This document shows, one piece after another, positions 1 to 7,492 of a stretch of DNA of 12,305 nt. Both the position numbers and the translations under genes were made by a program. This DNA is from Bacteroidota bacterium. Lineage in GTDB: Bacteria; Bacteroidota; Bacteroidia; Chitinophagales; Saprospiraceae. The notes under the pieces are model-generated. The model was not told the DNA's origin. It saw only the letters and a list, made by a program, of their open reading frames with translations, and searched no databases. Each line of letters opens with the position of its first letter. Position 1 is the first letter of the stretch. The stretch is from contig JAJRUR010000223.1 of the NCBI GenBank assembly GCA_024277695.1, forward strand, positions 1-12,305, read 5' to 3'.

Positions 1-1518
1 AATATCATTTCAAGAGGTTTTGATGCATCAGATGTTATTTACTTAATTATGCCGGACCGGTTTTCTAATGCTGATCCGTCCAATGATTCTGTAGCTGATA
101 TGTCCGATAAGCCGGATCGAACTAATCCGACGGGTCGCCATGGAGGAGATATCGATGGCGTGATTTCGCAATTGGACTATCTTGAAGATTTAGGTGTGAC
201 TACTCTTTGGCTGACACCGGTATTGGAGGACAACGTAGCCGAATGCTCCTATCACGGTTATGCGATAAGCGATTATTATAAAATTGATCCGAGACTTGGT
301 AGCAATATGGATTACAAGCTATTGGCAGATTCTTTGCGTGTTAGAGGTATGAAATTGATCAAAGATGTAGTCACCAATCACTGTTCTTCATCACATTGGT
401 GGATGGATGATTTGCCTTTTCCTGATTGGATCCATCAATTTCCAAAATTCCAACGATCCAATTATCGGATGACAACCCAAATGGATCCATATCGATCAGA
501 AATGGATTGGATGCGTTGCGAAAAAGGATGGTTTGACACAACCATGCCTGATCTAAATCAGTCCAATCCACATTTAATTAGATATCTCGTCCAAAACACA
601 ATTTGGTGGATTGAGTTTGCCGGTCTTGCCGGTCTTCGTGTAGATACATACTCCTACAATGATAAGGGAGGTATTGCTTACTGGACGAAGTGCATAATGG
701 ATCAATATCCTAATATTAATATTGTAGGCGAGGTATGGATGAATAGTGCCGCGGACATAGCTTATTGGCAGACAGGAAGCAGGCTGTCAGGGGGCTTTGA
801 TACAGGGCTTCCCGCACTTATGGATTTTGAGTTGATGCGTGCTTTATCAAAAGCGATAAATGAGGACGAACAGGGATGGGACAATGGTATGGTGAGGATA
901 TACAATTCTCTAGCACAGGATTACCTATATTCCGATCCGGCAAATTTGGTCATCTTTGGAGAAAATCATGATACAGACCGTTTAATTTATCAACTTGGCG
1001 GCGATATGGCAAAGTACAAGATGGCTATGACATTATTGTGTACTACCAGAGGTATTCCTCAGATCTACTATGGGACGGAAGTCGGTATGGATGGCAAAAA
1101 AAGTTTTGGTGATGGTGATCTGCGAAAGGACTTTATTGGTGGATGGACACAGGATGATCGTTCGGCATTTAGAGAAGACCAAAGGACCCGAAAAGAAGAT
1201 AGTATTTTTAATTTTACGCGCAAATTATTGAAATGGAGAAAAGACAAAAATATCATCCATCAAGGGCAGTTACTTCATTTTGTACCCCAACAAAATGTAT
1301 ATGTATATTTTAGATTTTTAAATAGAACCGATGATATCGTCATGGTCATTCTGAACAATAGTGGTAAATTCCAAAAGCTTTCTCCGGACATATATGATGA
1401 AATATTGCTCGGCAGAAGATGGGGTTATGAAGTTTTGTCTGACCGATCCATTGACTTAAGTACTTTGTATCTATCTCCCAAAACCCCATATATTATTGAA
1501 TTGTCAAAAAATCGCTAA
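1..1518 (+). CDS. GH13 cyclomaltodextrinase / neopullulanase-type enzyme, 5' end missing
   Basis: Hydrolyses alpha-1,4 bonds of cyclodextrins, pullulan or maltodextrins (family knowledge). The reading frame is open to the left edge: 16 codons before the Met at 49 have no stop and read straight into the YLIMPDRF strand that opens GH13 barrels. The Met at 49 is therefore internal, and the N-terminal beta-sandwich domain and any signal peptide lie outside the window. Counting from that Met, the catalytic regions are complete: region I DVVTNH 106-111, region II GLRVD with nucleophile Asp199, region III GEVW with acid/base Glu228, and region IV ENHD with Asp308. HGGD (31-34) and SYHGYAISDYY (67-77) are typical of the Bacteroidota SusA-like/cyclomaltodextrinase group. 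A beta-rich C-terminal domain ends the protein. The symporter starts 3 nt after the stop, so they are probably co-transcribed. The GH13 call is firm; exact specificity is not. Confidence 0.9.
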   Translation, partial: NIISRGFDASDVIYLIMPDRFSNADPSNDSVADMSDKPDRTNPTGRHGGDIDGVISQLDYLEDLGVTTLWLTPVLEDNVAECSYHGYAISDYYKIDPRLGSNMDYKLLADSLRVRGMKLIKDVVTNHCSSSHWWMDDLPFPDWIHQFPKFQRSNYRMTTQMDPYRSEMDWMRCEKGWFDTTMPDLNQSNPHLIRYLVQNTIWWIEFAGLAGLRVDTYSYNDKGGIAYWTKCIMDQYPNINIVGEVWMNSAADIAYWQTGSRLSGGFDTGLPALMDFELMRALSKAINEDEQGWDNGMVRIYNSLAQDYLYSDPANLVIFGENHDTDRLIYQLGGDMAKYKMAMTLLCTTRGIPQIYYGTEVGMDGKKSFGDGDLRKDFIGGWTQDDRSAFREDQRTRKEDSIFNFTRKLLKWRKDKNIIHQGQLLHFVPQQNVYVYFRFLNRTDDIVMVILNNSGKFQKLSPDIYDEILLGRRWGYEVLSDRSIDLSTLYLSPKTPYIIELSKNR

Positions 1519-1521
1519 AAA

Positions 1522-2892
1522 ATGAGCAAGGTAAATCAAAAACCCAACTTATCATTTTGGGATATCTGGAATATGAGTTTTGGGTTTTTGGGCATTCAAT
1601 TTGGATTTGCACTTCAGGGAGGATTTATGTCTAGAATCTTTCAGACACTAGGAGCTACACCAGATGAGATTCCGGGATTGTGGCTTGCCGCTCCGATTAC
1701 AGGGCTGATTGTCCAGCCTATTGTCGGATATATGAGTGACCGTACTTGGAGCCCGCGTTGGGGCAGGAGAAAACCGTATTTTTTGATAGGAGCTATTTTT
1801 AGTTCTCTTGCTCTATTTATTATGCCATATTCTTCTGCACTGTGGATGGCTGCAGGTTTGCTTTGGATCTTGGACGCTTCGATCAATATAAGTATGGAAC
1901 CATTTAGGGCTTTGGTAGCGGATAAACTCAATGATGCACAGAGATCATATGGATTTGTTGTACAGACATTGATTATAGGAATCGGTACTTGGGTCGCTAG
2001 TAATCTGCCTTGGTTTATCACCAAAGTCGGTATTAAAAATACTGCATTGCCGGGAGTCCTACCTCCCTCGTTGAAGTGGGCATTTGGAATCGGAGCATTT
2101 GTATTCCTTACTTCAGTACTCTATACCGTTTTCAAAACCAAAGAATATCCTCCGGAGGACATAGACGCATTTCGTCGAGAAAAAGAAAATGGCAGATTTT
2201 GGAAAGAATTGATAAAAAATATTTTGAGCATGCCCTCTATTATGAAAAAACTGGGTATCGTTCAGTTTTTTTCTTGGTTTGCCTTTTTTACAATGTGGAG
2301 CATGGCTACTCCGGCTCTTACAGCTCATGTTTTTGAAGCTCCTATTCCATCTTCGGATATACAGTTGGGCTCTGATGCTTATCTAATTGCCAACCAAGCT
2401 TATCAAGATGCTGCTAATGCCGTAGGATCGTACATGGGTATTTATGGACTTTCATCCATGGTGTTCGCTTTGCTGTTGACTATTTATACTGCTAAAAAAC
2501 CCATAAATAGAAAGTGGATTCACATTGCGTCTTTGTTTGGAGGATCTATCGGATTTCTTATTATGTCCATTATTCCGGGACCATCATGGCTGAGTTTATC
2601 TTTTATTTTGATCGGTTTTGCTTGGGGTAGCATCTTATCTATGCCTTATGCGATGCTTTCGAGTGCCATAGATCCCTCTAAAATGGGTGTCTATATGGGT
2701 ATATTTAATATGTTCATTGTTATTCCACAAATTATTGCGGCGTTGGGAGCAGTTAATGTATTGTATCATCTATTGGGTGATCAAGTTATCCATGCAATGA
2801 CGCTCGCCGGAATAAGCCTCTTCATAGCGAGTATATCCAATTTTTTGATCACTGACCGTCAAGTCACTATGGATAGGATGATAGAAACATAA
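1522..2892 (+). CDS. MFS sugar:cation symporter, GPH/SLC45-like (maltose or maltodextrin permease)
   Basis: Inner-membrane transporter of 456 aa with about 12 hydrophobic segments, the usual length for the family. The loop after TM2 carries GYMSDRTWSPRWGRRKPY (69-86), the RWGRR-type signature of sucrose/maltose transporters of the GPH/SLC45 branch. The segment around 118-134 has Asp118, Asn122 and the EPFRALVAD motif that follows in these proteins. An extra hydrophilic loop lies in the second half (around residues 270-300). The start is the ATG 3 nt after the GH13 stop, followed by a short polar N-terminus and then TM1, which fits. Its place beside a cyclomaltodextrinase and opposite a maltose phosphorylase operon suggests uptake of maltose or short maltodextrins. 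The substrate is inferred from context; a sucrose-like substrate cannot be excluded by sequence alone. Confidence 0.88.
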   Translation: MSKVNQKPNLSFWDIWNMSFGFLGIQFGFALQGGFMSRIFQTLGATPDEIPGLWLAAPITGLIVQPIVGYMSDRTWSPRWGRRKPYFLIGAIFSSLALFIMPYSSALWMAAGLLWILDASINISMEPFRALVADKLNDAQRSYGFVVQTLIIGIGTWVASNLPWFITKVGIKNTALPGVLPPSLKWAFGIGAFVFLTSVLYTVFKTKEYPPEDIDAFRREKENGRFWKELIKNILSMPSIMKKLGIVQFFSWFAFFTMWSMATPALTAHVFEAPIPSSDIQLGSDAYLIANQAYQDAANAVGSYMGIYGLSSMVFALLLTIYTAKKPINRKWIHIASLFGGSIGFLIMSIIPGPSWLSLSFILIGFAWGSILSMPYAMLSSAIDPSKMGVYMGIFNMFIVIPQIIAALGAVNVLYHLLGDQVIHAMTLAGISLFIASISNFLITDRQVTMDRMIET

Positions 2893-2895
2893 AGT

Positions 2896-3654
2896 TTATA
2901 TAGTTGCTTTATAACCATTGATTAGCTCAAAGACCCAACCATTCTGTTTTAATTCTAGATACTTGTCCAAATCAAAGGCATATAGTTTGCCCGGCCTATG
3001 GGGCACATCGGACTGATACTCATCCAGATCTGTAAGTAAGTCCATATTTAATATCTTTTTACGAAAATTTCTTTTGTCTATAGGGTGGTCAAGGATAGAC
3101 TCATACAGTTTTTGTAATTCTCTTAGCGTAAATTTTTTGGGCAACAATGCAAATCCAATAGGTTCTTCTCGTATTTTTTTTTGCAATACTTTTATAGCAG
3201 ATCTTAAAATAGTATTATGATCAAAGGCCAAATCAGGAATATTTGATATCGAGTGCCAATGTGCTTCATTTTTAAGACTTTCTTCTTGGAGCTGGTAGTC
3301 TTGGATTTTTATCAAGGCATAATATCCGATCGTAATGACTCTACCCATAGGATGTCTGGATACATCTCCAAATGTTTTGAATTGTTTTAAAAACATATCA
3401 GATAGCCCTGTCCTATATGTCAAAATTCTTTGTGCCGCTTCATCTAGCCCTTCATCCGTTGTAAGCATATCTCCAATCAAAGACCATTTTCCCTCATAAG
3501 GCTTCATCTTACTTCTGATGAGCAATACTTTTAATTCATTTTCGTCAAAGCCAAAAACAATACAATCTATCGATAAGGCAAAATTAAAATAACTGCCTAT
3601 GGATTTGATAAAATGATCCGTATTATATCTCATTATGCTTTTTAGCTTGTCCAA
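2896..3654 (-). CDS. Nudix-fold transcriptional regulator (NrtR/AraR type) with winged helix
   Basis: 252 aa, two domains. Residues about 23-155 form a Nudix-like fold (GKWSLIGDML at 55-64). The Nudix box at 61-84 has kept Gly61, Arg76 and Gly83, but the REUxEE core reads RILTYR, so the metal-binding glutamates are gone. It is probably a ligand sensor, not a hydrolase. Residues about 165-230 match the NrtR-type C-terminal winged helix: LLPKKFTLRELQKLYESIL, then DKRNFRKKIL, then RPGKLYAFD. The family includes NrtR (NAD metabolism) and the Bacteroides arabinose regulator AraR. Here the neighbours make maltodextrin genes the likely target. It lies 108 nt behind the lipoprotein amylase and has its own candidate promoter. 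Met8 is an alternative start. The effector is unknown; maltose, glucose or a sugar phosphate are guesses. Many pipelines would call it simply 'NUDIX hydrolase'. Confidence 0.88.
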   Translation of the reverse strand: MDKLKSIMRYNTDHFIKSIGSYFNFALSIDCIVFGFDENELKVLLIRSKMKPYEGKWSLIGDMLTTDEGLDEAAQRILTYRTGLSDMFLKQFKTFGDVSRHPMGRVITIGYYALIKIQDYQLQEESLKNEAHWHSISNIPDLAFDHNTILRSAIKVLQKKIREEPIGFALLPKKFTLRELQKLYESILDHPIDKRNFRKKILNMDLLTDLDEYQSDVPHRPGKLYAFDLDKYLELKQNGWVFELINGYKATI

Positions 3655-3689
3655 GGTGTTTTTAATTTGAGTGTATAAGTATAGTTCAC

Positions 3690-3704
3690 TACATTAATGC
3701 ATTA
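3690..3704. promoter_or_regulatory. Candidate operator at the regulator promoter
   Basis: The perfect 10-bp palindrome TAATGCATTA occupies 3695-3704, directly downstream of the candidate -7 box of the regulator gene, where a bound protein would block initiation. With flanking bases it reads TACATTAATGCAT (3690-3702). That resembles TACATTATTGCGT just upstream of the beta-phosphoglucomutase -7 box (minus strand, 10560 to 10548), with 11 of 13 bases equal. AT-rich intergenic DNA makes chance matches easy, so this is only a candidate for autoregulation by the Nudix regulator. Confidence 0.3.
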
Positions 3705-3738
3705 CAAATATATAATGGTTATTTTTAAATCATAACAA
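3705..3738 (-). promoter_or_regulatory. Candidate Bacteroidota promoter of the Nudix regulator
   Basis: On the minus strand a perfect -7 box TATATTTG (TAnnTTTG consensus) lies at 3712-3705. A TTG at 3738-3736, at the end of a T-run, is a possible -33 element. The spacer is 23 nt, at the long end of the known range. Transcription would start near 3698, about 45 nt before the regulator ATG. It sits in the only sizeable gap (3655-3762) of the minus-strand gene run, so the regulator can probably be expressed apart from the enzymes. Confidence 0.5.
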
Positions 3739-3762
3739 AAAAAACAAATGCGCATGGTTTTA

Positions 3763-5154
3763 CTATATCTGCTTGGTACTCCAAATTTTATAACCCCAAG
3801 GTGGAAAACTCCATTTGCTTTCATCTAGATATTTTTTGAGATCGTTTCCATCGGACAATATCAAAAAAAGTTTACTATTAAATGGAGTATCAATAGTCGT
3901 CGTGACTTCAGTATCTCCAAGGTTGAGTGCAACTACCACAATATCTTGACCGACTTGCCGATAATATACATACATCGATTTGGTTTTAGCTTTTGTTGAT
4001 AAGCTAACAACTTTTCCGCCTTTTATTCCATTAGCCAGTGCTTTGTTGGTATGCTTTAATGTTAGTAATTTTTTGTAGAATAAAACTTTGGAAGTATCCA
4101 TCCATGAGATTGTATCCTTTTCAAAAAATTTTAGCCTCTTGCTTAGATTTGCTTCTTGTCCGCCATAAATTAAAGGCATACCCTGAATGGTAAATGCCAA
4201 AACAGCCAAGGCATCTCCTGCTTTGCCCATTCTCTCCTCAATAGTGCCATTCCATGAATTTTCGTCGTGATTCGTAATAAAATTTAGTCGATAATCTTGG
4301 GGTTTATATCGTTTTGACTCATTCCGCATAAAGGTATCAATGGATGCTGCTGTCCTTTTTCTTTGAGCGATTTGATTCATGAGGTGATGAAATCCCCATC
4401 CATATGTCATATGAAATCCAGCCTCGTGTAACTTGGGGTCATCCCACTCCGCTAGCATAAATACATGTTTGACGGATTGGAGTTTTGCATTATTAGATTT
4501 CCAAAAATCATTCGGTACCCACCCGGCAACGTCACAACGATAGCCGTCAATGTCATATTTTTTGATCCAGTACAACATCGCATCGGTCATCGCATCTCTC
4601 AGTTCTTGATTGGAATAATCCAGATCGGCTACATCAGTCCAATCTGTACCGGCAGGATATGTGATCTGTCCTAAGGAATCTTTTGTGTACCATTCGGGAT
4701 TGGTCTTTGTCCAGTTATTGTCAAAAGAACTATGATTCGGTACCCAATCCAAAATGATGTACATACCTAATTTGTGTATATCATCTACCAATAATCTAAA
4801 GTCACTTTCGTTTCCGAATTCAGGGTTGAGCCCTTTATAATCCTTTACTGAATATGGACTACCTAGCTTACCTTTTCTGTTTTTTTGACCAATAGGATAT
4901 ATCGGCATCAGCCAGATAATATCTACTCCCAATTCTTTTAATCTGGGCAAGTGAGCTCTGAAAGCCTCAAAAGTTCCTTCGGGGGTAAACTGTCGGATAT
5001 TTACTTCGTAAAGATTAGCACCTTCCGTCCATTTTGGTGCAGGAGTTACTATATGCTCTTCAGATACTATTTTGTTTGGTGTGGTAGATATTATCTTTTG
5101 GTTACAGCCAAACACAGAAAGAAAAATGAGCGTAAGGATACTAGATTTTATCAT
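3763..5154 (-). CDS. GH13 alpha-amylase family lipoprotein
   Basis: 463 aa. The N-terminus MIKSSILTLIFLSVFGC is a lipoprotein signal with a lipobox ending at Cys17. The residues after it (NQKIIST) lack the acidic cluster of Bacteroidota surface-export signals, so a periplasm-facing anchor is more likely than a surface one. The GH13 barrel starts around NLYEVNIRQFTPEG (47-60). Catalytic regions are complete: region I DWVPNH 136-141, region II GYRCD with nucleophile Asp208, region III AEWD with acid/base Glu236, and region IV TNHD with Asp297. GGQEA and a short C-terminal beta domain follow. The protein is compact and has no N-terminal carbohydrate-binding domain, unlike its upstream neighbour. 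Its start overlaps the end of the upstream GH13 gene by 14 nt, so translation is probably coupled. It probably trims maltodextrins to maltose in the envelope; cleavage pattern cannot be read from sequence. Confidence 0.9.
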   Translation of the reverse strand: MIKSSILTLIFLSVFGCNQKIISTTPNKIVSEEHIVTPAPKWTEGANLYEVNIRQFTPEGTFEAFRAHLPRLKELGVDIIWLMPIYPIGQKNRKGKLGSPYSVKDYKGLNPEFGNESDFRLLVDDIHKLGMYIILDWVPNHSSFDNNWTKTNPEWYTKDSLGQITYPAGTDWTDVADLDYSNQELRDAMTDAMLYWIKKYDIDGYRCDVAGWVPNDFWKSNNAKLQSVKHVFMLAEWDDPKLHEAGFHMTYGWGFHHLMNQIAQRKRTAASIDTFMRNESKRYKPQDYRLNFITNHDENSWNGTIEERMGKAGDALAVLAFTIQGMPLIYGGQEANLSKRLKFFEKDTISWMDTSKVLFYKKLLTLKHTNKALANGIKGGKVVSLSTKAKTKSMYVYYRQVGQDIVVVALNLGDTEVTTTIDTPFNSKLFLILSDGNDLKKYLDESKWSFPPWGYKIWSTKQI

Positions 5155-7492
5155 GCCGAATGTGTATTATTTCGAAATTATATGGAGGTACAGTTATAGT
5201 CCGTTCTTTTAATAAATGTGGAGCCATCCAAGCTGATGGAGTAGAAGATGCTAAGTTAGGTATATCAAATTGTTTTGATTCCTCGCTGTTGTTTAGAATT
5301 ATATAAACAGTTTGATCAAAATATTTTCTCTTATATACCAAAAAATCAAATTCTACGATTTCAAAAGAAAAATCTCCAAAAAGAAATACCGGATGAGAGC
5401 GTCGCCAATTGGCTAATCTCTTTACATTCTGCTTTAGTTTGACTTGTGCAGTATCTAAATTATCAAATTTCATATCCCTACGATTGTCAGGATCATTTCC
5501 ACCGGTCATCCCGATCTCGTCTCCATAGTAGATTACCGGAATGCCGGGAATCGTCTGTATAAAGGCGTGCATCAATAATAATTTTTTGTAAGCCCTTTTG
5601 GTTTTTCTATCAATATTGCGAGACCACCCTGCCAGTTTGGTGTCTTCGTCCAATCGCACTTCTTGGGTCGCAAGTGCCATAAATCTTGGTTTGTCTTGAT
5701 TTCCGGTCATATAGCCCATAAGATTATGATAGCCATAGTACAAAAGGCTTTCTTTAATTTTTTCTGCTACGCGGTCAAATCCTACATCTTCACGACACAA
5801 GGCAGCTAGAATAGCATCATAAACATTGAAGTCAAATTGTCCATCTAGCTTACCGGCATTGATATAACTATTGATAAGCTCAGGCGTACCATAAGTTTCT
5901 CCTATTTGGAGTATGACTTTTCCTGTTTGTTGACCAAAAGCATTGATTTTTTTTGTCAGTTTGCGCCAAAATGACAAAGGTATGTGCTTAGTGGCATCAT
6001 GCCGAAATCCATCAATGTCATATTTTTCTATCCAGAAAAGCATGCTATCGGAGAGCATCTCACTGATTTGTTCTTTTTGTAGGTCTAGGGTCGGTAGGAA
6101 TGTATCAAACCATGTAGTGAGTCTATACTCATCCCACTTTTCAGTATTTAGCGTCCCATCTGATAAGTATAGTTGTGTAGCAATATCGGGATGCTCAATG
6201 TAGAGCGGATGATGCTCATGAACATGGTTCGCAACGTAGTCCAAAATAATATTTATGCCTCTTCGGTGCGCTTCAGAAATTATTTTTTTTAAAATAGCTT
6301 TATCCCCAAATCGAGCGTCTATCTCTGTAAATGATATTGGCCAATAGCCGTGATATGCTGAAAATTTACTTTTAATTCCTCCCTTATTAAATAAGCCAAA
6401 CTTCCCTTCGGGATTTTTTATAATGGGCGATAGCCATATTGAAGTGATACCGATAGAATCAAAATATCCTTGCTTTAGTTTTTGGAACACTCCATGGAGA
6501 TCACCACCATGAAAGTCAGCAATAGGATATACCTCGTCATCATCTAGTGGACGATCGTTTGTTCTATTTCCATTCCAAAACCTATCGATCATGATGTAAT
6601 ACATGATATTTGTCTCTTTGTCATATCGACATAGTTTTTCCGGATCCTTTAGGACTCGACCATAATCCAGAGGCACAATGACTTCATTGCTCACGCCTGT
6701 ATCATTATATCCTATAGCCTTGATATAGGATCTTTTTATATCGCGTGCAATTTGGGGTATCTTGATCGTTAGCTGATCATTTTCTCGTGTCGTAGTCAGA
6801 AGACTATCTTGCCATAATACAAAAACTTGGTCTATATTTCCTTTCAGTTTGAGCGAAAAGCCATCTTTGGTTTCTCTATCTGTTTGAAGCTCCGGTGCTG
6901 TACCGTCATACTTGGATGGCACCACTAGTTTAGAGTTTAATCCTCCGATGCCATTGTCCATAGTATGGGGATTGGCACTGTCCAGTTGCCATACTCCATT
7001 TATGACCAGCTGATATCCGTACGTGCCGGGTAGTAAATAGAGCTCGGCTATCCATAAGCTATCACGGTAGATCATAGCTGTATTTGCGGGATTCCAAGCA
7101 TTTATATCTCCTACCAAATTGACTCGCTCGTATTCGTGGTTCGGGTCAGGTACAGTAAAGATTGTTTTTTGTTTTTGTGATTTTTGTAATAGAAGTACCA
7201 GACTTTTACTGCCAAAATCTACTTTTAGTGGCATCAATGGTGCTATGTTTTTTTCGGAAGTTATAATCATCTTCGATGATATACTGTCGTAGCTTGCGCT
7301 AATACCGGCAGGAAACTCAAATGTAGGTAAGGCATCTATTTCTCCGAGATAGTCAGACAAAATAATATGGCTAGTTTGAGGGTCTAGTAATATGGTCTTG
7401 GCGGGATAGGGCATGTGTGTTAGTTGAGCATTGGTGTACCATGCTGTAAGAAAGAAAAAACCATTAATCAACCACGATGTTGAGCAGCTCAT
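5141..7492 (-). CDS. Secreted multidomain GH13 alpha-amylase with CBM48-like N-terminal domain
   Basis: 783 aa. A hydrophobic N-terminus ends in NAQ (21-23), a plausible signal peptidase I site, but its n-region has no positive charge. The ATG overlaps the GH65 stop as ATGA, and no in-frame ATG, GTG or TTG lies between it and the preceding in-frame stop, so the start is well bounded. Domains: a beta domain (about 25-110), a CBM48/AMPK-like glycogen-binding module (about 111-193, VNLVGDINAWNP), a second Ig-like module (about 200-278), the GH13 barrel from about 295, and a C-terminal beta domain. Region I is DYVANH 418-423, region II GFRHD with Asp499 and then Lys502 His503, and region III GET with Glu532. 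Region IV reads GNQD 597-600, with Gln599 where almost all GH13 enzymes have His. Likely a periplasmic enzyme on branched or long alpha-glucans. Confidence 0.88.
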   Translation of the reverse strand: MSCSTSWLINGFFFLTAWYTNAQLTHMPYPAKTILLDPQTSHIILSDYLGEIDALPTFEFPAGISASYDSISSKMIITSEKNIAPLMPLKVDFGSKSLVLLLQKSQKQKTIFTVPDPNHEYERVNLVGDINAWNPANTAMIYRDSLWIAELYLLPGTYGYQLVINGVWQLDSANPHTMDNGIGGLNSKLVVPSKYDGTAPELQTDRETKDGFSLKLKGNIDQVFVLWQDSLLTTTRENDQLTIKIPQIARDIKRSYIKAIGYNDTGVSNEVIVPLDYGRVLKDPEKLCRYDKETNIMYYIMIDRFWNGNRTNDRPLDDDEVYPIADFHGGDLHGVFQKLKQGYFDSIGITSIWLSPIIKNPEGKFGLFNKGGIKSKFSAYHGYWPISFTEIDARFGDKAILKKIISEAHRRGINIILDYVANHVHEHHPLYIEHPDIATQLYLSDGTLNTEKWDEYRLTTWFDTFLPTLDLQKEQISEMLSDSMLFWIEKYDIDGFRHDATKHIPLSFWRKLTKKINAFGQQTGKVILQIGETYGTPELINSYINAGKLDGQFDFNVYDAILAALCREDVGFDRVAEKIKESLLYYGYHNLMGYMTGNQDKPRFMALATQEVRLDEDTKLAGWSRNIDRKTKRAYKKLLLMHAFIQTIPGIPVIYYGDEIGMTGGNDPDNRRDMKFDNLDTAQVKLKQNVKRLANWRRSHPVFLFGDFSFEIVEFDFLVYKRKYFDQTVYIILNNSEESKQFDIPNLASSTPSAWMAPHLLKERTITVPPYNFEIIHIRHDKI

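Noticed and set aside
61..1143. Hydrolase region considered as a trehalose synthase or isomaltase
   Set aside because: The HGGD, SYHGYAISDYY and region II (RVDTYSYND) sequences fit the cyclomaltodextrinase/neopullulanase type better.
2076..2336. An 86-residue plus-strand frame inside the symporter gene
   Set aside because: It lies wholly within the well-supported symporter coding sequence in another frame, and its translation has no recognisable content.
2889..2912. Inverted repeat ATAAAG/CTTTAT as a bidirectional terminator
   Set aside because: The 6-bp arms have a single G-C pair and a 12-nt loop with no clear T-run, so it is too weak to call.
4951..5199. An 82-residue plus-strand frame across the junction of the two minus-strand GH13 genes
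   Set aside because: It overlaps the signal-peptide region of one GH13 gene and the end of the other. Both are firmly supported, and this frame has no recognisable protein features.
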